Shown in pieces: positions 33,677-42,169 of a stretch of 64,000 bases of DNA; the first letter of the stretch is position 1; each line of letters opens with the position of its first letter. The translations under genes were made by a program, and so were the position numbers. This DNA is from Bacillota bacterium. GTDB lineage: Bacteria; Bacillota; Bacilli; Alicyclobacillales; SLC66. The notes under the pieces are model-generated. The model saw nothing but the letters and a program-made list of their open reading frames with translations. It ran no database searches and was not told where the DNA came from. The DNA lies in the NCBI GenBank assembly GCA_021820975.1, contig JAKADA010000002.1, forward strand, positions 113,858-177,857. The letters are read 5' to 3'.

Positions 33677-35116
33677 ATGAATTCGGTTAAACAAAAGACA
33701 CGAGGCATAACAGTTGGACATAGGGATGTACATCAAAAAGACCATCATAAAACGGTTGATGGTCTTTCTTTGGGCGGCTTGGTTCTCATTGGAATCGGTG
33801 GCATTATCGGAGCTGGATATTTTTTAGGTATCGGATTAGCCGTAGTTCAAGCAGGTCCTGGTATCTTGCTTGGCCTTGTTCTGGGTGCGCTGATCATGTC
33901 ACAGGTACTCGGCGCAGTGACAAGTATGTCGGTCAATCATCCTGTCAAAGGATCATTTCGTACTTATGCGGAGGAAATGTTCGGCCCATTTATTGGGTAT
34001 TTTCAAGGTTGGCTATATTGGCTTGCGAGTGTTTTAACGATTGGTAGCGAAGCTATAGCTATGGCTGTCTTTGCACGTTTATGGATTCCTCAACTGCCCA
34101 TGTGGGGTTTAGCTTTGCTATTTACCGGTTTGATTTTTGTTTTAAATATGTTTGGGGTAGCTGCTTTTAGTAAACTTGAGGGTATCTTGTCTGCGCTTAA
34201 AATCGTAGCTTTAGTTATGTTCTGCTTAGTTATCTTACTTGTGGGCATGCAGCTAATTACAGGGGCACATGTGCACCCTGACTATTTGTACTCACATGGT
34301 GGGTTTTTACCGCATGGGCTTCAAGGTGTATTACAATCTATGTTAATTGTAATTTTTGCTTTTTCTGGAATTGGTGTGATGGCTACGGCAACCTCAGAAC
34401 TACGCAAACCGAAAGATGCCAGTCTTGGAGCGACTTTGGTTATTATCGGTCTTTTTGCAGTTTATTTTCTTTCGTTATTAGCTTTACTGACCGTCGTTCC
34501 ATGGTGGAAGATCAGCGTCACTTCAAGTCCGTTTGTGCTCGCATTTACCATGGTCCATTTACCTTTGTTAGCCAGTTTATTTAATGCTGTAATTTTAGTT
34601 GCGGCTTTTACGGTTATGGCAGGTGCTCTTTTTTCAGCAGTACTTATCATGCAAAACATGGCCCATGTTGGAGAAGCACCACATTTTTTGCGTCGAAAAG
34701 AGCATGCGAAAATATCCTTTAGTGCACTACTTCTTAGCACTTTAGGTGCTGGTGTAGCGATTATGGTTTCTTATGTTTTGCCATCGCAAGTGTACAGTTA
34801 TTTGGTCAGTGCCACTTCATACATTACCTTTTTTAATTGGGTAGTCATTTTGTTGTCATGGCTTGCTTACAAACGACGTCATAAGGCAGAGCATCTTTAT
34901 CAGGTGATCTGGGTAAGAGCTGGGAATGTTCCGATCTATGCGACAGTCCTAGCGATTGCTGCCTTGACCATCACGTCCTTTGGGAGTTCTGATCAAAGAA
35001 TGGGTGGTGCAGCGGCTCTTTTGGTGGCTTTGATCATTGCTTTGCCATACCCTTTGCTCGCACATAAAAGAAAGTTAAATGCTAACCATTTAAAGGACAT
35101 CGCGAAAAACGATTGA
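33677..35116 (+). CDS. Amino acid permease (APC family)
   Basis: 479 residues with twelve predicted membrane segments. The family mark GIGGIIGAGYFLGIG in the first helix and the conserved FAFSGIGVMATATSELRKPK in helix 6 place it in the AAT group of proton-coupled amino acid importers. Specificity cannot be read. It probably works with the peptidase encoded upstream in amino acid supply. Confidence 0.87.
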   Translation: MNSVKQKTRGITVGHRDVHQKDHHKTVDGLSLGGLVLIGIGGIIGAGYFLGIGLAVVQAGPGILLGLVLGALIMSQVLGAVTSMSVNHPVKGSFRTYAEEMFGPFIGYFQGWLYWLASVLTIGSEAIAMAVFARLWIPQLPMWGLALLFTGLIFVLNMFGVAAFSKLEGILSALKIVALVMFCLVILLVGMQLITGAHVHPDYLYSHGGFLPHGLQGVLQSMLIVIFAFSGIGVMATATSELRKPKDASLGATLVIIGLFAVYFLSLLALLTVVPWWKISVTSSPFVLAFTMVHLPLLASLFNAVILVAAFTVMAGALFSAVLIMQNMAHVGEAPHFLRRKEHAKISFSALLLSTLGAGVAIMVSYVLPSQVYSYLVSATSYITFFNWVVILLSWLAYKRRHKAEHLYQVIWVRAGNVPIYATVLAIAALTITSFGSSDQRMGGAAALLVALIIALPYPLLAHKRKLNANHLKDIAKND

Positions 35117-35266
35117 CACGATAGATGGTGACGGTGATACATGCTTTTGCAACAACCTGTGTACAGATTCTTGAGGGTGTAAGTTAGCGAGTATTGCCAA
35201 ATGGTGTAGAACTTCCTTGGCTGGTCCAGACAGGGCCAGCTTGTCTTTATGATAAAATGTTTTCAT
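35090..35266 (-). CDS. Possible small protein overlapping the permease 3' end
   Basis: 58 codons from an ATG with AGGATG nine bases upstream on the minus strand. The product would be basic and helical (LSGPAKEVLHHLAILANLHPQESVHRLL). It fills most of the gap between the permease and nudF and overlaps the permease end by 27 bases. Evidence is the ribosome binding site and plausible composition only; the same bases contain a plus-strand hairpin, so this may not be a gene. Confidence 0.35.
   Translation of the reverse strand: MKTFYHKDKLALSGPAKEVLHHLAILANLHPQESVHRLLQKHVSPSPSIVSIVFRDVL
35220..35248 (+). terminator. Probable terminator of the permease gene
   Basis: GCTGGTCC and GGGCCAGC pair (one wobble) around loop AGACA, followed by TTGTCTTT. 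The stem is strong but the T run is interrupted. Confidence 0.5.
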
Positions 35267-35311
35267 ATGGTGCACATCCTTTCCTATATTTTTTATGCAG
35301 AGGTGTGGTTA

Positions 35312-35848
35312 ATGATGAGTGATTTGATGCCAGAAGTTGCCTTGCAAAAACAAATCATTTTCGAAGGGAAAATGATTTCGCTACGATTAGATCGTGTTCG
35401 ACTACAAAATGGACAAGAAACCACAAGGGAAATTGTTCAACATCCAGGGGCGGTTGCCATTCTTGCTACGACAGACCATGATAAGGTAGTTTTAGTACGT
35501 CAATATCGATATGCTATCGGTGAATTTACGTTAGAGTTGCCAGCTGGGAAATTAGAAGCAGGTGAAGATCCGCAAAAGGCAGCCTTACGAGAGCTCGCTG
35601 AAGAGACAGGGTATCAGGCTCATGAGGTTCATCATGTGATGACATTTTATTCAACGCCAGGATTCTCCGATGAAAAGTTGCATTTGTATGAGGCATATCA
35701 ATTAGTGGATGGCGCACAACATACGGACGATGATGAATTTGTGGATTGTCTTGTCGCATCGAAGCAAGAGGTTTCTTCTTGGATTTCGCAGGGGAAGATC
35801 GTGGATGCTAAAACACTGGTTGGGTTGTACCGCTGGTTGACCGAGTGA
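35312..35848 (+). CDS. nudF: ADP-ribose pyrophosphatase, Nudix family
   Basis: 178 residues. Start ATG 35312 (or 35315) behind AGAGGTG. The Nudix box is complete: GKLEAGEDPQKAALRELAEETG. RQYRYAIGEFTLELPAGK before it and STPGFSDEKLHLYEA after it are typical of ADP-ribose-specific enzymes such as B. subtilis NudF. It hydrolyses ADP-ribose to AMP and ribose 5-phosphate. The stop overlaps the start of the endoQ-like gene. Confidence 0.9.
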   Translation: MMSDLMPEVALQKQIIFEGKMISLRLDRVRLQNGQETTREIVQHPGAVAILATTDHDKVVLVRQYRYAIGEFTLELPAGKLEAGEDPQKAALRELAEETGYQAHEVHHVMTFYSTPGFSDEKLHLYEAYQLVDGAQHTDDDEFVDCLVASKQEVSSWISQGKIVDAKTLVGLYRWLTE

Positions 35849-37038
35849 TGCCAACCTATTACGTAGACGGTCATGTTCATATTGGTCGATCAAGTTCAGG
35901 ACAATCGGTAAAAATTTCAGCTGCCAATAATTTGACGGTTGAAGGGATCCTGCAAGAGGCCATGGTCAGAAAGGGTCTTGACATTATCGGTATTATCGAT
36001 GCTGTATCTCCACCTGTACAAAAGGATATTCGTGACTTGTTGGCAAAAGGTGACCTTGAGGCTCTTCATGGAGGCGGACTTCGCTATAAAGGGAAAGTGA
36101 CGTTTTTTTTAGGTGCTGAGGTAGAAGTTGCTGGCCCGCACGGTGGTGCGGCCCATTTTGGTGTTTTTGTTCCGTCTGTAAGTGCTCTGCAAGAGTTGTC
36201 CTTGTGGTTAGCATGCCGTCAGACAAACTCTGCGCTATCTTCACAACGACTCACGACAGGCACAGCAGAGGAATTAGCTACGTTATGTCAAGAACTCGCT
36301 GGAATTTTCATTATCAATCACGCTTTTACGCCACATAAAGGGTTGTACGGAAATTGTGTCAATAAAATGAATGATATGGTAAGCAAGGACTTGGTGACAG
36401 CAGTTGAACTTGGATTGTCGGCAGACACAGAGATGGCAGACCGTATTAGTGAATTAGCAGACTTCACTTTTGTTACGAATAGTGATGCGCACTCTTTACC
36501 CAAATTAGCACGCGAGTATCATGTGGTTTCGCTTACAGAGCCAACATTCGATGCGTATAAGTATGCTTTGTTAAGGCGTCAAGACCAGCAAATTGTGATG
36601 AATGTAGGTCTGATGCCTGCCTTAGGCAAGTATCATCGCACCGCATGCAGGAAATGCGGAAATCGTTTGGAGAAACCCTTATTACCTTGCCCTACTTGTG
36701 GGTCCATGGCGCGAGTAAAGGGTGTTTGGGAAAGGCTGCTTGAAGTGGCTGATTTGCAAGAACAAAAATCGCCACAACATCGCCCACCCTACATCCACCA
36801 AGTCCCTCTTGAATTTATTCCCGGACTAGGACAAAAGAAACGCGAACAACTATTTCGCGCATTTGGTACAGAAATGAACATTTTGCATCATACCACGCTA
36901 AGCGATCTTCAATCCGTTGTTGGTCATTCCTTGGCGCAGATGATCGAAGAAGCGAGAACAGGGCAACTCATGGTGACGCCAGGTGCAGGTGGACGTTATG
37001 GGAAAATTACAGACGTCCAGCTAAACGCGCAAATATAG
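35848..37038 (+). CDS. Endonuclease Q-like PHP-domain DNA repair nuclease
   Basis: 396 residues. PHP phosphoesterase domain first (VDGHVHIGRSS, IIGIIDAVSPP, GAEVEVAG, IINHAFTPHKG, TNSDAHSLPKLA), then a zinc finger with CRKCG and CPTCG (about 270-290), then a helix-hairpin-helix region (IPGLGQKKREQLFRAFG). This domain order is that of endonuclease Q, known from Thermococcales and some Bacillus, which cuts DNA 5' of deaminated bases (uracil, hypoxanthine) and abasic sites. It stands where B. subtilis has yqxK. Coupled to nudF; the 3' end overlaps the convergent MerR-like gene by 32 bases. Confidence 0.82.
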   Translation: MPTYYVDGHVHIGRSSSGQSVKISAANNLTVEGILQEAMVRKGLDIIGIIDAVSPPVQKDIRDLLAKGDLEALHGGGLRYKGKVTFFLGAEVEVAGPHGGAAHFGVFVPSVSALQELSLWLACRQTNSALSSQRLTTGTAEELATLCQELAGIFIINHAFTPHKGLYGNCVNKMNDMVSKDLVTAVELGLSADTEMADRISELADFTFVTNSDAHSLPKLAREYHVVSLTEPTFDAYKYALLRRQDQQIVMNVGLMPALGKYHRTACRKCGNRLEKPLLPCPTCGSMARVKGVWERLLEVADLQEQKSPQHRPPYIHQVPLEFIPGLGQKKREQLFRAFGTEMNILHHTTLSDLQSVVGHSLAQMIEEARTGQLMVTPGAGGRYGKITDVQLNAQI

Positions 37039-37477
37039 GCTTTCTTACAGATTTGCGTGGGTACTGCTGCAATTCGGATAAAATAGCGTTTTGTACACGA
37101 ATAATGGATTGCATGCTTGTCTCAAGGTAACCTTTTAGTTCTTCGACTTGTTGCTCAGTTAAGGCTTTAATTTGACTTTGTAGGTCATTTTGTTGAACAC
37201 TTTGATCCGTTTGTGATTGACCCAGTTCTTCTTCTTTGTAAAACGTGCTAAACACTTTATTAATGGTAGGCAAGGTAAGTCCTTGTTCACGTAATTCGTT
37301 TACTTTTTCCAGTTTACTGACATCAAGGATTGTATATGTGCGAGCACCTGTTTTACCACGTTGAACCATAATAAAATCACCCAATTCCTTTTCCCAATTG
37401 CGAACGGTATTTTGTGATACACCTAGTTTTTCGGCAACTTCAGAGATACTGTAGGATTCTTCATTACTATCGAACAC
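37007..37477 (-). CDS. MerR-type HTH protein
   Basis: 156 residues, GTG start with AGGAGG. N-terminal MerR winged helix: YSISEVAEKLGVSQNTVRNWEKE, then TYTILDVSKLEKVNELREQGLTL. Residues about 90-140 form a Gln/Glu-rich coiled coil (ALTEQQVEELKGYLETSMQ), followed by a basic tail. There are no effector cysteines. The layout resembles RacA-like or other small MerR proteins of sporulators, but the role is unknown. It is divergent from spoIIM. Confidence 0.75.
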   Translation of the reverse strand: MFDSNEESYSISEVAEKLGVSQNTVRNWEKELGDFIMVQRGKTGARTYTILDVSKLEKVNELREQGLTLPTINKVFSTFYKEEELGQSQTDQSVQQNDLQSQIKALTEQQVEELKGYLETSMQSIIRVQNAILSELQQYPRKSVRKPIFARLAGRL

Positions 37478-37634
37478 GGTTTGAACCTCCTGTATTAGGT
37501 TATGCAGGGGATGTTCTGTATTTTGCCTGTCGAATCCTTTGTTGAATCATGGGATCTTTTGTCGATCAATGATTTTATGCTGCTGTCCTCGAAAGTGATC
37601 TTTTTACATAGGATGTGCTAAGGGGTTGAGAACG

Positions 37635-38270
37635 TTGAGCACATCTTTTAAAACAGGTCGATTTCAATCACCGGAGGGTACATTGTACGCTGGATCAGTG
37701 TATACTACCCTTATTTTTTATAGTTTGCTTTTCGCATGCGGCATGTTAGTTGGAGTCATTGGGTATTTTGCGTTGCCTGCTTGGATGCGATATGACGTTG
37801 CAACGAATATTGTTGTCTTGATTCATGCTTTGCACAGCAATGCTGTGGTACATAGCATAGGAAAAGCTGCTTTTTGGGATGCTTTCTACGGGATGTTATT
37901 TATCCTTTTGTTTTGGGTATTAGGCCATATACCTATAGCGACGCCGTTGATTGTTTTCTTTCTCTTTTTACGTGCTTTATCGTTAGGATTAGCCATAACA
38001 GGAATGATCTATGCATTTGGTTTGCAAGGCGCAGGCTTTGATTTGCTAGGAGTCTTACCGTGGAATATACTGTCTGGTGGTGCAGTTGTTTTATCGGCAT
38101 CAGTAGCAACACAATTCACGCGCCAACAACTGTTTTCTCGTGCACCTGCCATGCGCCGTTATCTTGCTTATTGTGCATTGCATAGTATGAGCATTAGTAT
38201 CCTATTTCTTTCGGGTTGGTTGCAGGTACAAGTCATGGAACGAGCTCTGTCCGTTTTTTCTTTGTCATGA
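37635..38270 (+). CDS. spoIIM: Stage II sporulation protein M
   Basis: About 211 residues with five to six membrane helices. The start TTG 37635 has AAGGGG at suitable distance; TTG 37626 is too close. Family pattern: GMLVGVIGYFALP, ILLFWVLGHIPIATPLIVFFLFLRALSLG, VLPWNILSGGAVVLSAS. SpoIIM is part of the DMP complex (SpoIID-M-P) that dissolves septal peptidoglycan during engulfment. Its position upstream of the xerD-dacF-spoIIA region matches B. subtilis. Confidence 0.78.
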   Translation: MSTSFKTGRFQSPEGTLYAGSVYTTLIFYSLLFACGMLVGVIGYFALPAWMRYDVATNIVVLIHALHSNAVVHSIGKAAFWDAFYGMLFILLFWVLGHIPIATPLIVFFLFLRALSLGLAITGMIYAFGLQGAGFDLLGVLPWNILSGGAVVLSASVATQFTRQQLFSRAPAMRRYLAYCALHSMSISILFLSGWLQVQVMERALSVFSLS

Positions 38271-38285
38271 TCAAAGGAGGCCATT

Positions 38286-38624
38286 GTGGTTACGCGTCGG
38301 TTTACCGTCATCAATGAATCTTTTGTCTGCGAAGTATGCCTTACAAACGTGCAACCATTACATACAGGGTGCCGTAACCATTGCCCGCAATGTCTTCACA
38401 GTGTTCATTTGGATCACTTTCCAGGTGATCGTGCGGCAAATTGCGATGGTATTATGGACCCTATTGCCATTAAAACGCATAGTAAAAAAGGATACATGGT
38501 TGTACATCGGTGCAGAGTTTGTGGTTATGAGACGGTCAACAAGCTCGCTTTAGACGATCCTGTTCAACCAGATTCTATGGAAACCGTTTTAGACATCATG
38601 AAAAATAACGCATGGAAAGGATAG
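38286..38624 (+). CDS. RNHCP-domain zinc-ribbon protein
   Basis: 112 residues, GTG start behind AAAGGAGG. CEVC and CRNHCPQC pairs in the N-terminal half and CRVCG in the second half form zinc ribbons. The motif [20 protein letters not shown] defines the RNHCP domain. The family is uncharacterised. It lies 15 bases after spoIIM and 10 before ald, so all three may be co-transcribed. Confidence 0.82.
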   Translation: MVTRRFTVINESFVCEVCLTNVQPLHTGCRNHCPQCLHSVHLDHFPGDRAANCDGIMDPIAIKTHSKKGYMVVHRCRVCGYETVNKLALDDPVQPDSMETVLDIMKNNAWKG

Positions 38625-38634
38625 GAGGTTATTT

Positions 38635-39759
38635 ATGATCATTGGTATACCAAAGGAAATTAAAGATAACGAAAATCGTGTGGCAGTAACACCCGCAGGG
38701 GTTCGTGCCTTCCTTGCTGCAGGACATCAGGTACTTGTTGAAGAAGGATGCGGTATCGGTAGTGGTTTTTCCGATGATGAGTACCATCAGGCTGGGGCTA
38801 GCTTAACGGGACAAGCTGGTGCCGTATGGAGCAAGGCTGATATGGTGATGAAGGTCAAGGAACCTTTGCGAAGTGAATATCCTTATTTTCGTGAAAACCT
38901 CATTTTGTTTACTTATTTGCATCTTGCTCCAGAGCCTGAACTAACCGCCGAACTCATGAAAAAGCATGTTATTGCAATTGCTTATGAGACGATACAATTA
39001 CCAGATCGTTCTTTGCCTTTGTTAACACCTATGAGTGAAGTAGCTGGTCGTATGGCCGTGCAAATTGGTGAACAGTTTCTTGAAAAGCAAAACCATGGTA
39101 AGGGAATCTTGCTAGGTGGGGTACCTGGTGTATTGCCAGGACGCGTTGTTATTGTGGGCGGCGGTATTGTTGGCACAAATGCAGCGAAAATGGCTATTGG
39201 TACAGGCGCTGATGTTACAATTCTTGATGTAAATCCTGATCGTTTACGGCAACTGGATGATCTTTTTCAGGGCCGGGTGAAAACGCTTATGTCAAATGTT
39301 TATCACCTCGAACAAGCTGTACAACAGGCGGATTTACTAATCGGCGCAGTACTTATCCCAGGTTCACGAGCTCCTAAGATTGTGACTAGGCACATGGTTG
39401 AAAAGATGGCGAAAGGTTCTGTCATTGTTGATGTGGCCATCGATCAAGGGGGTTCTATTGAGACGATTGATCGCGTCACTACACACAGTAATCCGACGTA
39501 CGAACAGTACGGTGTTATACACTATGCAGTAGCTAATATGCCAGGTGCTGTACCAAGAACCTCGACGTTAGCTTTGACCAACACAACGATGGCGTATGCA
39601 CTACAATTGGCCAATAAAGGTTATCGTTTGGCCATTCAAGAGAATGCCGCTTTAGCAAAAGGTGTGAATATTTTAGCTGGTAAAATTACGTACAAGGCTG
39701 TTGCGCGAGGTTTAGCACTCGATTACACACCTTTAGAAGATGCCGTTTTATTGTCATAA
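38635..39759 (+). CDS. ald: Alanine dehydrogenase
   Basis: 374 residues, standard length. [20 protein letters not shown] at the start, the substrate-binding [13 protein letters not shown]-binding [18 protein letters not shown], and [19 protein letters not shown]. It converts alanine to pyruvate and ammonium; in Bacillus it is needed for normal sporulation, which fits the location. TAGGAGG precedes the ATG. Confidence 0.94.
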   Translation: MIIGIPKEIKDNENRVAVTPAGVRAFLAAGHQVLVEEGCGIGSGFSDDEYHQAGASLTGQAGAVWSKADMVMKVKEPLRSEYPYFRENLILFTYLHLAPEPELTAELMKKHVIAIAYETIQLPDRSLPLLTPMSEVAGRMAVQIGEQFLEKQNHGKGILLGGVPGVLPGRVVIVGGGIVGTNAAKMAIGTGADVTILDVNPDRLRQLDDLFQGRVKTLMSNVYHLEQAVQQADLLIGAVLIPGSRAPKIVTRHMVEKMAKGSVIVDVAIDQGGSIETIDRVTTHSNPTYEQYGVIHYAVANMPGAVPRTSTLALTNTTMAYALQLANKGYRLAIQENAALAKGVNILAGKITYKAVARGLALDYTPLEDAVLLS

Positions 39760-39775
39760 GGTTTGGGTGTCGCAC

Positions 39776-39811
39776 ATATAGTCGTCCTAACCGAAAGGTG
39801 GACGACTATAT
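39776..39811 (+). promoter_or_regulatory. Large RNA hairpin covering the ribosome binding site and start of a small gene
   Basis: ATATAGTCGTCC pairs perfectly with GGACGACTATAT (12 pairs). Inside, ACC-GAAA-GGT forms a GNRA tetraloop stem after a TA bulge. The 3' arm contains the GGTGG part of the ribosome binding site and two bases of the ATG at 39810. No T run follows, so it is not a standard terminator; it would hide the initiation site. Confidence 0.6.
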
Positions 39812-39965
39812 GCAAAGATATGTTTTTCCTGTCTTGGTGTTTGTTTTTGTTGCGTATGCTTTAGTGCTTGTGGATCATCAACTAACACATTGGTTACTTC
39901 AAGATGAAGCTGTTGCAACGCCACCCCTACGCGAATGGATTTTGTGGTTTATAGCAGGTCCCTAA
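39810..39965 (+). CDS. Small membrane protein before xerD (possible YqzK/DUF4227 counterpart)
   Basis: 51 residues, start ATG with AAAGGTGG eight bases upstream. One transmembrane helix near the N-terminus (YVFPVLVFVFVAYALVLV), a polar middle and a second hydrophobic patch (EWILWFIAGP) at the very end. B. subtilis also has a small membrane protein gene, yqzK, just before xerD, so a positional counterpart is likely, although I cannot confirm homology. Its translation start is enclosed in a strong hairpin. Confidence 0.6.
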   Translation: MQRYVFPVLVFVFVAYALVLVDHQLTHWLLQDEAVATPPLREWILWFIAGP

Positions 39966-39995
39966 CTATAGCAACAGCGTAAAGGGGATAGCCTA

Positions 39996-40883
39996 TTGGA
40001 TGACTTGCTTGATGCTTTTCTCCATTACGAAGCTGTAGAACGAGGGTTAGCCGAAAATACGATAGCATCGTACCGTCACGATTTACTTTTGTATCTAAGT
40101 TTTATCGATGAATTAGATATTTCATCTCTACAACAAACAAATCGAATGCATATCCAGGCGTTTTTAGTCGAATTGCATCATCAAGGTAAGGCAAGTGCTA
40201 CATTGTCACGATGCGTGGCGAGTATCCGTGCTTTCTATAACTTTTTATTGCAAGAACGCATCGTTGACCATGATCCAGCAATTTATGTGCATTCACCTAA
40301 GATAGCACGCAAATTACCTCATGTTTTAACGATGGATGAGGTGAGTTCATTACTTGTTATGCCAGATCCTTCAACAGAAATGGGATTACGAGATAAAGCG
40401 ATGTTTGAAGTATTGTATGCGACAGGAATTCGCGTATCTGAACTTATTTCTCTTAACGTGTCAGATGTGAATTTATCTGCCTCATTTTTACGCTGTCTTG
40501 GCAAAGGTTCAAAGGAAAGAATTATTCCCTTAGGACGTTTTGCGCGCCAAGCTGTCGTGGCGTATACGCAAGCAGCGCGCTATTCCTTACTACAAGATAA
40601 GGAAGACAAAGCGCTGTTTGTTAATCATTTAGGTAAGAGGTTAACACGTCAAGGTTTCTGGAAGATTATAAAAAAATATGCCAAGATGGCAGGCATTAAG
40701 CAAGATATCACGCCGCATACCTTGCGGCACTCTTTTGCCACACATTTATTAGAAAACGGTGCTGATTTACGAGCCGTACAGGAAATGCTAGGACATGCTG
40801 ATATTTCGACAACACAGATCTATACTCATGTAACTACTACGCGATTAAAAGACGTCTACGATAAAAGTCATCCTCGTGCCTGA
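39996..40883 (+). CDS. xerD: Tyrosine recombinase XerD
   Basis: 295 residues, TTG start behind AAGGGGA. SAM-like N-terminal DNA-binding domain (1-90), then the catalytic domain with Arg in GIRVSELISL, Lys in GKGSKERIIPLG, HTLRHSFATHLL (His-x-x-Arg), LGHADISTTQIYTH with the second His and the nucleophilic Tyr. It resolves chromosome dimers at dif with XerC. Placement before dacF matches the Bacillus ripX locus, which supports XerD over XerC. Confidence 0.9.
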   Translation: MDDLLDAFLHYEAVERGLAENTIASYRHDLLLYLSFIDELDISSLQQTNRMHIQAFLVELHHQGKASATLSRCVASIRAFYNFLLQERIVDHDPAIYVHSPKIARKLPHVLTMDEVSSLLVMPDPSTEMGLRDKAMFEVLYATGIRVSELISLNVSDVNLSASFLRCLGKGSKERIIPLGRFARQAVVAYTQAARYSLLQDKEDKALFVNHLGKRLTRQGFWKIIKKYAKMAGIKQDITPHTLRHSFATHLLENGADLRAVQEMLGHADISTTQIYTHVTTTRLKDVYDKSHPRA

Positions 40884-40975
40884 GAAAACCTGCCAACCTA
40901 TACATACCTCCACAAGGTGAGGGCAAACTACCCATCATGGTGTTTCGGCACTGATCATGATGAGGGGGAGAGCCC

Positions 40976-42169
40976 TTGGCAAAGCTCACAAAACGTATCC
41001 ATTTTTTGGTAGCTACCATAGTCTCACTAGGAATGATCTTCTCAGGCATAGGTAGCCCGGCCATCGCAGCGCAAGAAACGACGATGAACTTAGCTCCGAA
41101 TGCCAAATCAGCGGTTTTACTAGATGCAACAACAGGCACTGTTTTGTATGCGAAAAACGAACATGCAAAACTGCCAATTGCCAGTGTTACCAAGGTGGCA
41201 ACGATGCTGCTTATCATGGAAGCGATCGACCGTGGTCAGGTTAAGTTGACAGATCCAATACGAGCTTCAGAACATGCAGCGAGCATGGGTGGTTCACAAA
41301 TCTTTTTGCAACCAGGTGAACAAATGACGTTGCGAGATATGCTTAAGGGCATAGCTTTAGCTTCTGCAAATGATGCAGCTGTAGCTGTGGCAGAGCATAT
41401 AAGCGGCTCAGAGCAAGCATTTGTCGATATGATGAATGCGAAAACGAAAAGCATGCATTTGCAAGATACGCATTTTGTTAACACCAATGGATTACCAGTC
41501 AAAGATCACTTTTCTTCCGCTTATGATGTTGCACAGTTGTCTAGGGAACTGTTAAAGCATATCTCCATCACCTCATTCACAGGTACTTACAGTGATTACT
41601 TGCGCAAAAGTTCAACGCATCCATTCTGGCTCGTCAACACCAATAAGTTGGTGCGATTTTATTCTGGAATGGATGGTTTAAAAACGGGTTTTACGGCTGA
41701 TGCAAAATATTGTCTTGCAGCATCAGCAAAACGCAACCATTTTCGTGTTATTGCCGTTGTACTAGGCGAACCAAGCTCTAAAGTTAGAAATGCCGAAGTG
41801 ACTTCTATGATGAATTTTGCCTTTAGTCATTATGATGTTCGTGAAATTTACCATGAGGGGCAAACTATTGCGATGGTACCCGTATCACGTGGAGAATTTC
41901 AGGCGGTGGGGGTTGCACCGAAACGCTCTGTTGGTGTGTTGATCAACAAAATAGATCATAAGGAGAGTGGCTCTTTAGTCACTGAACTAACGCCTGTGGC
42001 TGCACCAATCAAGAAAGGGCAGGTAATTGGCCATATTCGCCTCATACATCAAGCACAAGTGATTGACTCGATTCCTGTCGTTTCAACAATTGATGTAGCC
42101 AGAGTATCGTTATTTGAGATGATTGGCCGAACGATGAAACGTATGTTTTTGCTAGGTGCTACACGCTGA
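40976..42169 (+). CDS. dacF: D-alanyl-D-alanine carboxypeptidase DacF
   Basis: 397 residues. TTG start after GGGGGAG. Signal peptide (about 1-33, ending near AIAA), then the penicillin-binding domain with SVTK (nucleophilic Ser), SAN and KTG motifs, and a C-terminal beta domain plus amphipathic helix (PBP5 type). It trims peptide cross-linking in the spore cortex. In B. subtilis dacF is forespore-expressed and immediately precedes spoIIA; here an inverted regulator gene intervenes, and the two genes' ends overlap by 11 bases. Confidence 0.88.
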   Translation: MAKLTKRIHFLVATIVSLGMIFSGIGSPAIAAQETTMNLAPNAKSAVLLDATTGTVLYAKNEHAKLPIASVTKVATMLLIMEAIDRGQVKLTDPIRASEHAASMGGSQIFLQPGEQMTLRDMLKGIALASANDAAVAVAEHISGSEQAFVDMMNAKTKSMHLQDTHFVNTNGLPVKDHFSSAYDVAQLSRELLKHISITSFTGTYSDYLRKSSTHPFWLVNTNKLVRFYSGMDGLKTGFTADAKYCLAASAKRNHFRVIAVVLGEPSSKVRNAEVTSMMNFAFSHYDVREIYHEGQTIAMVPVSRGEFQAVGVAPKRSVGVLINKIDHKESGSLVTELTPVAAPIKKGQVIGHIRLIHQAQVIDSIPVVSTIDVARVSLFEMIGRTMKRMFLLGATR

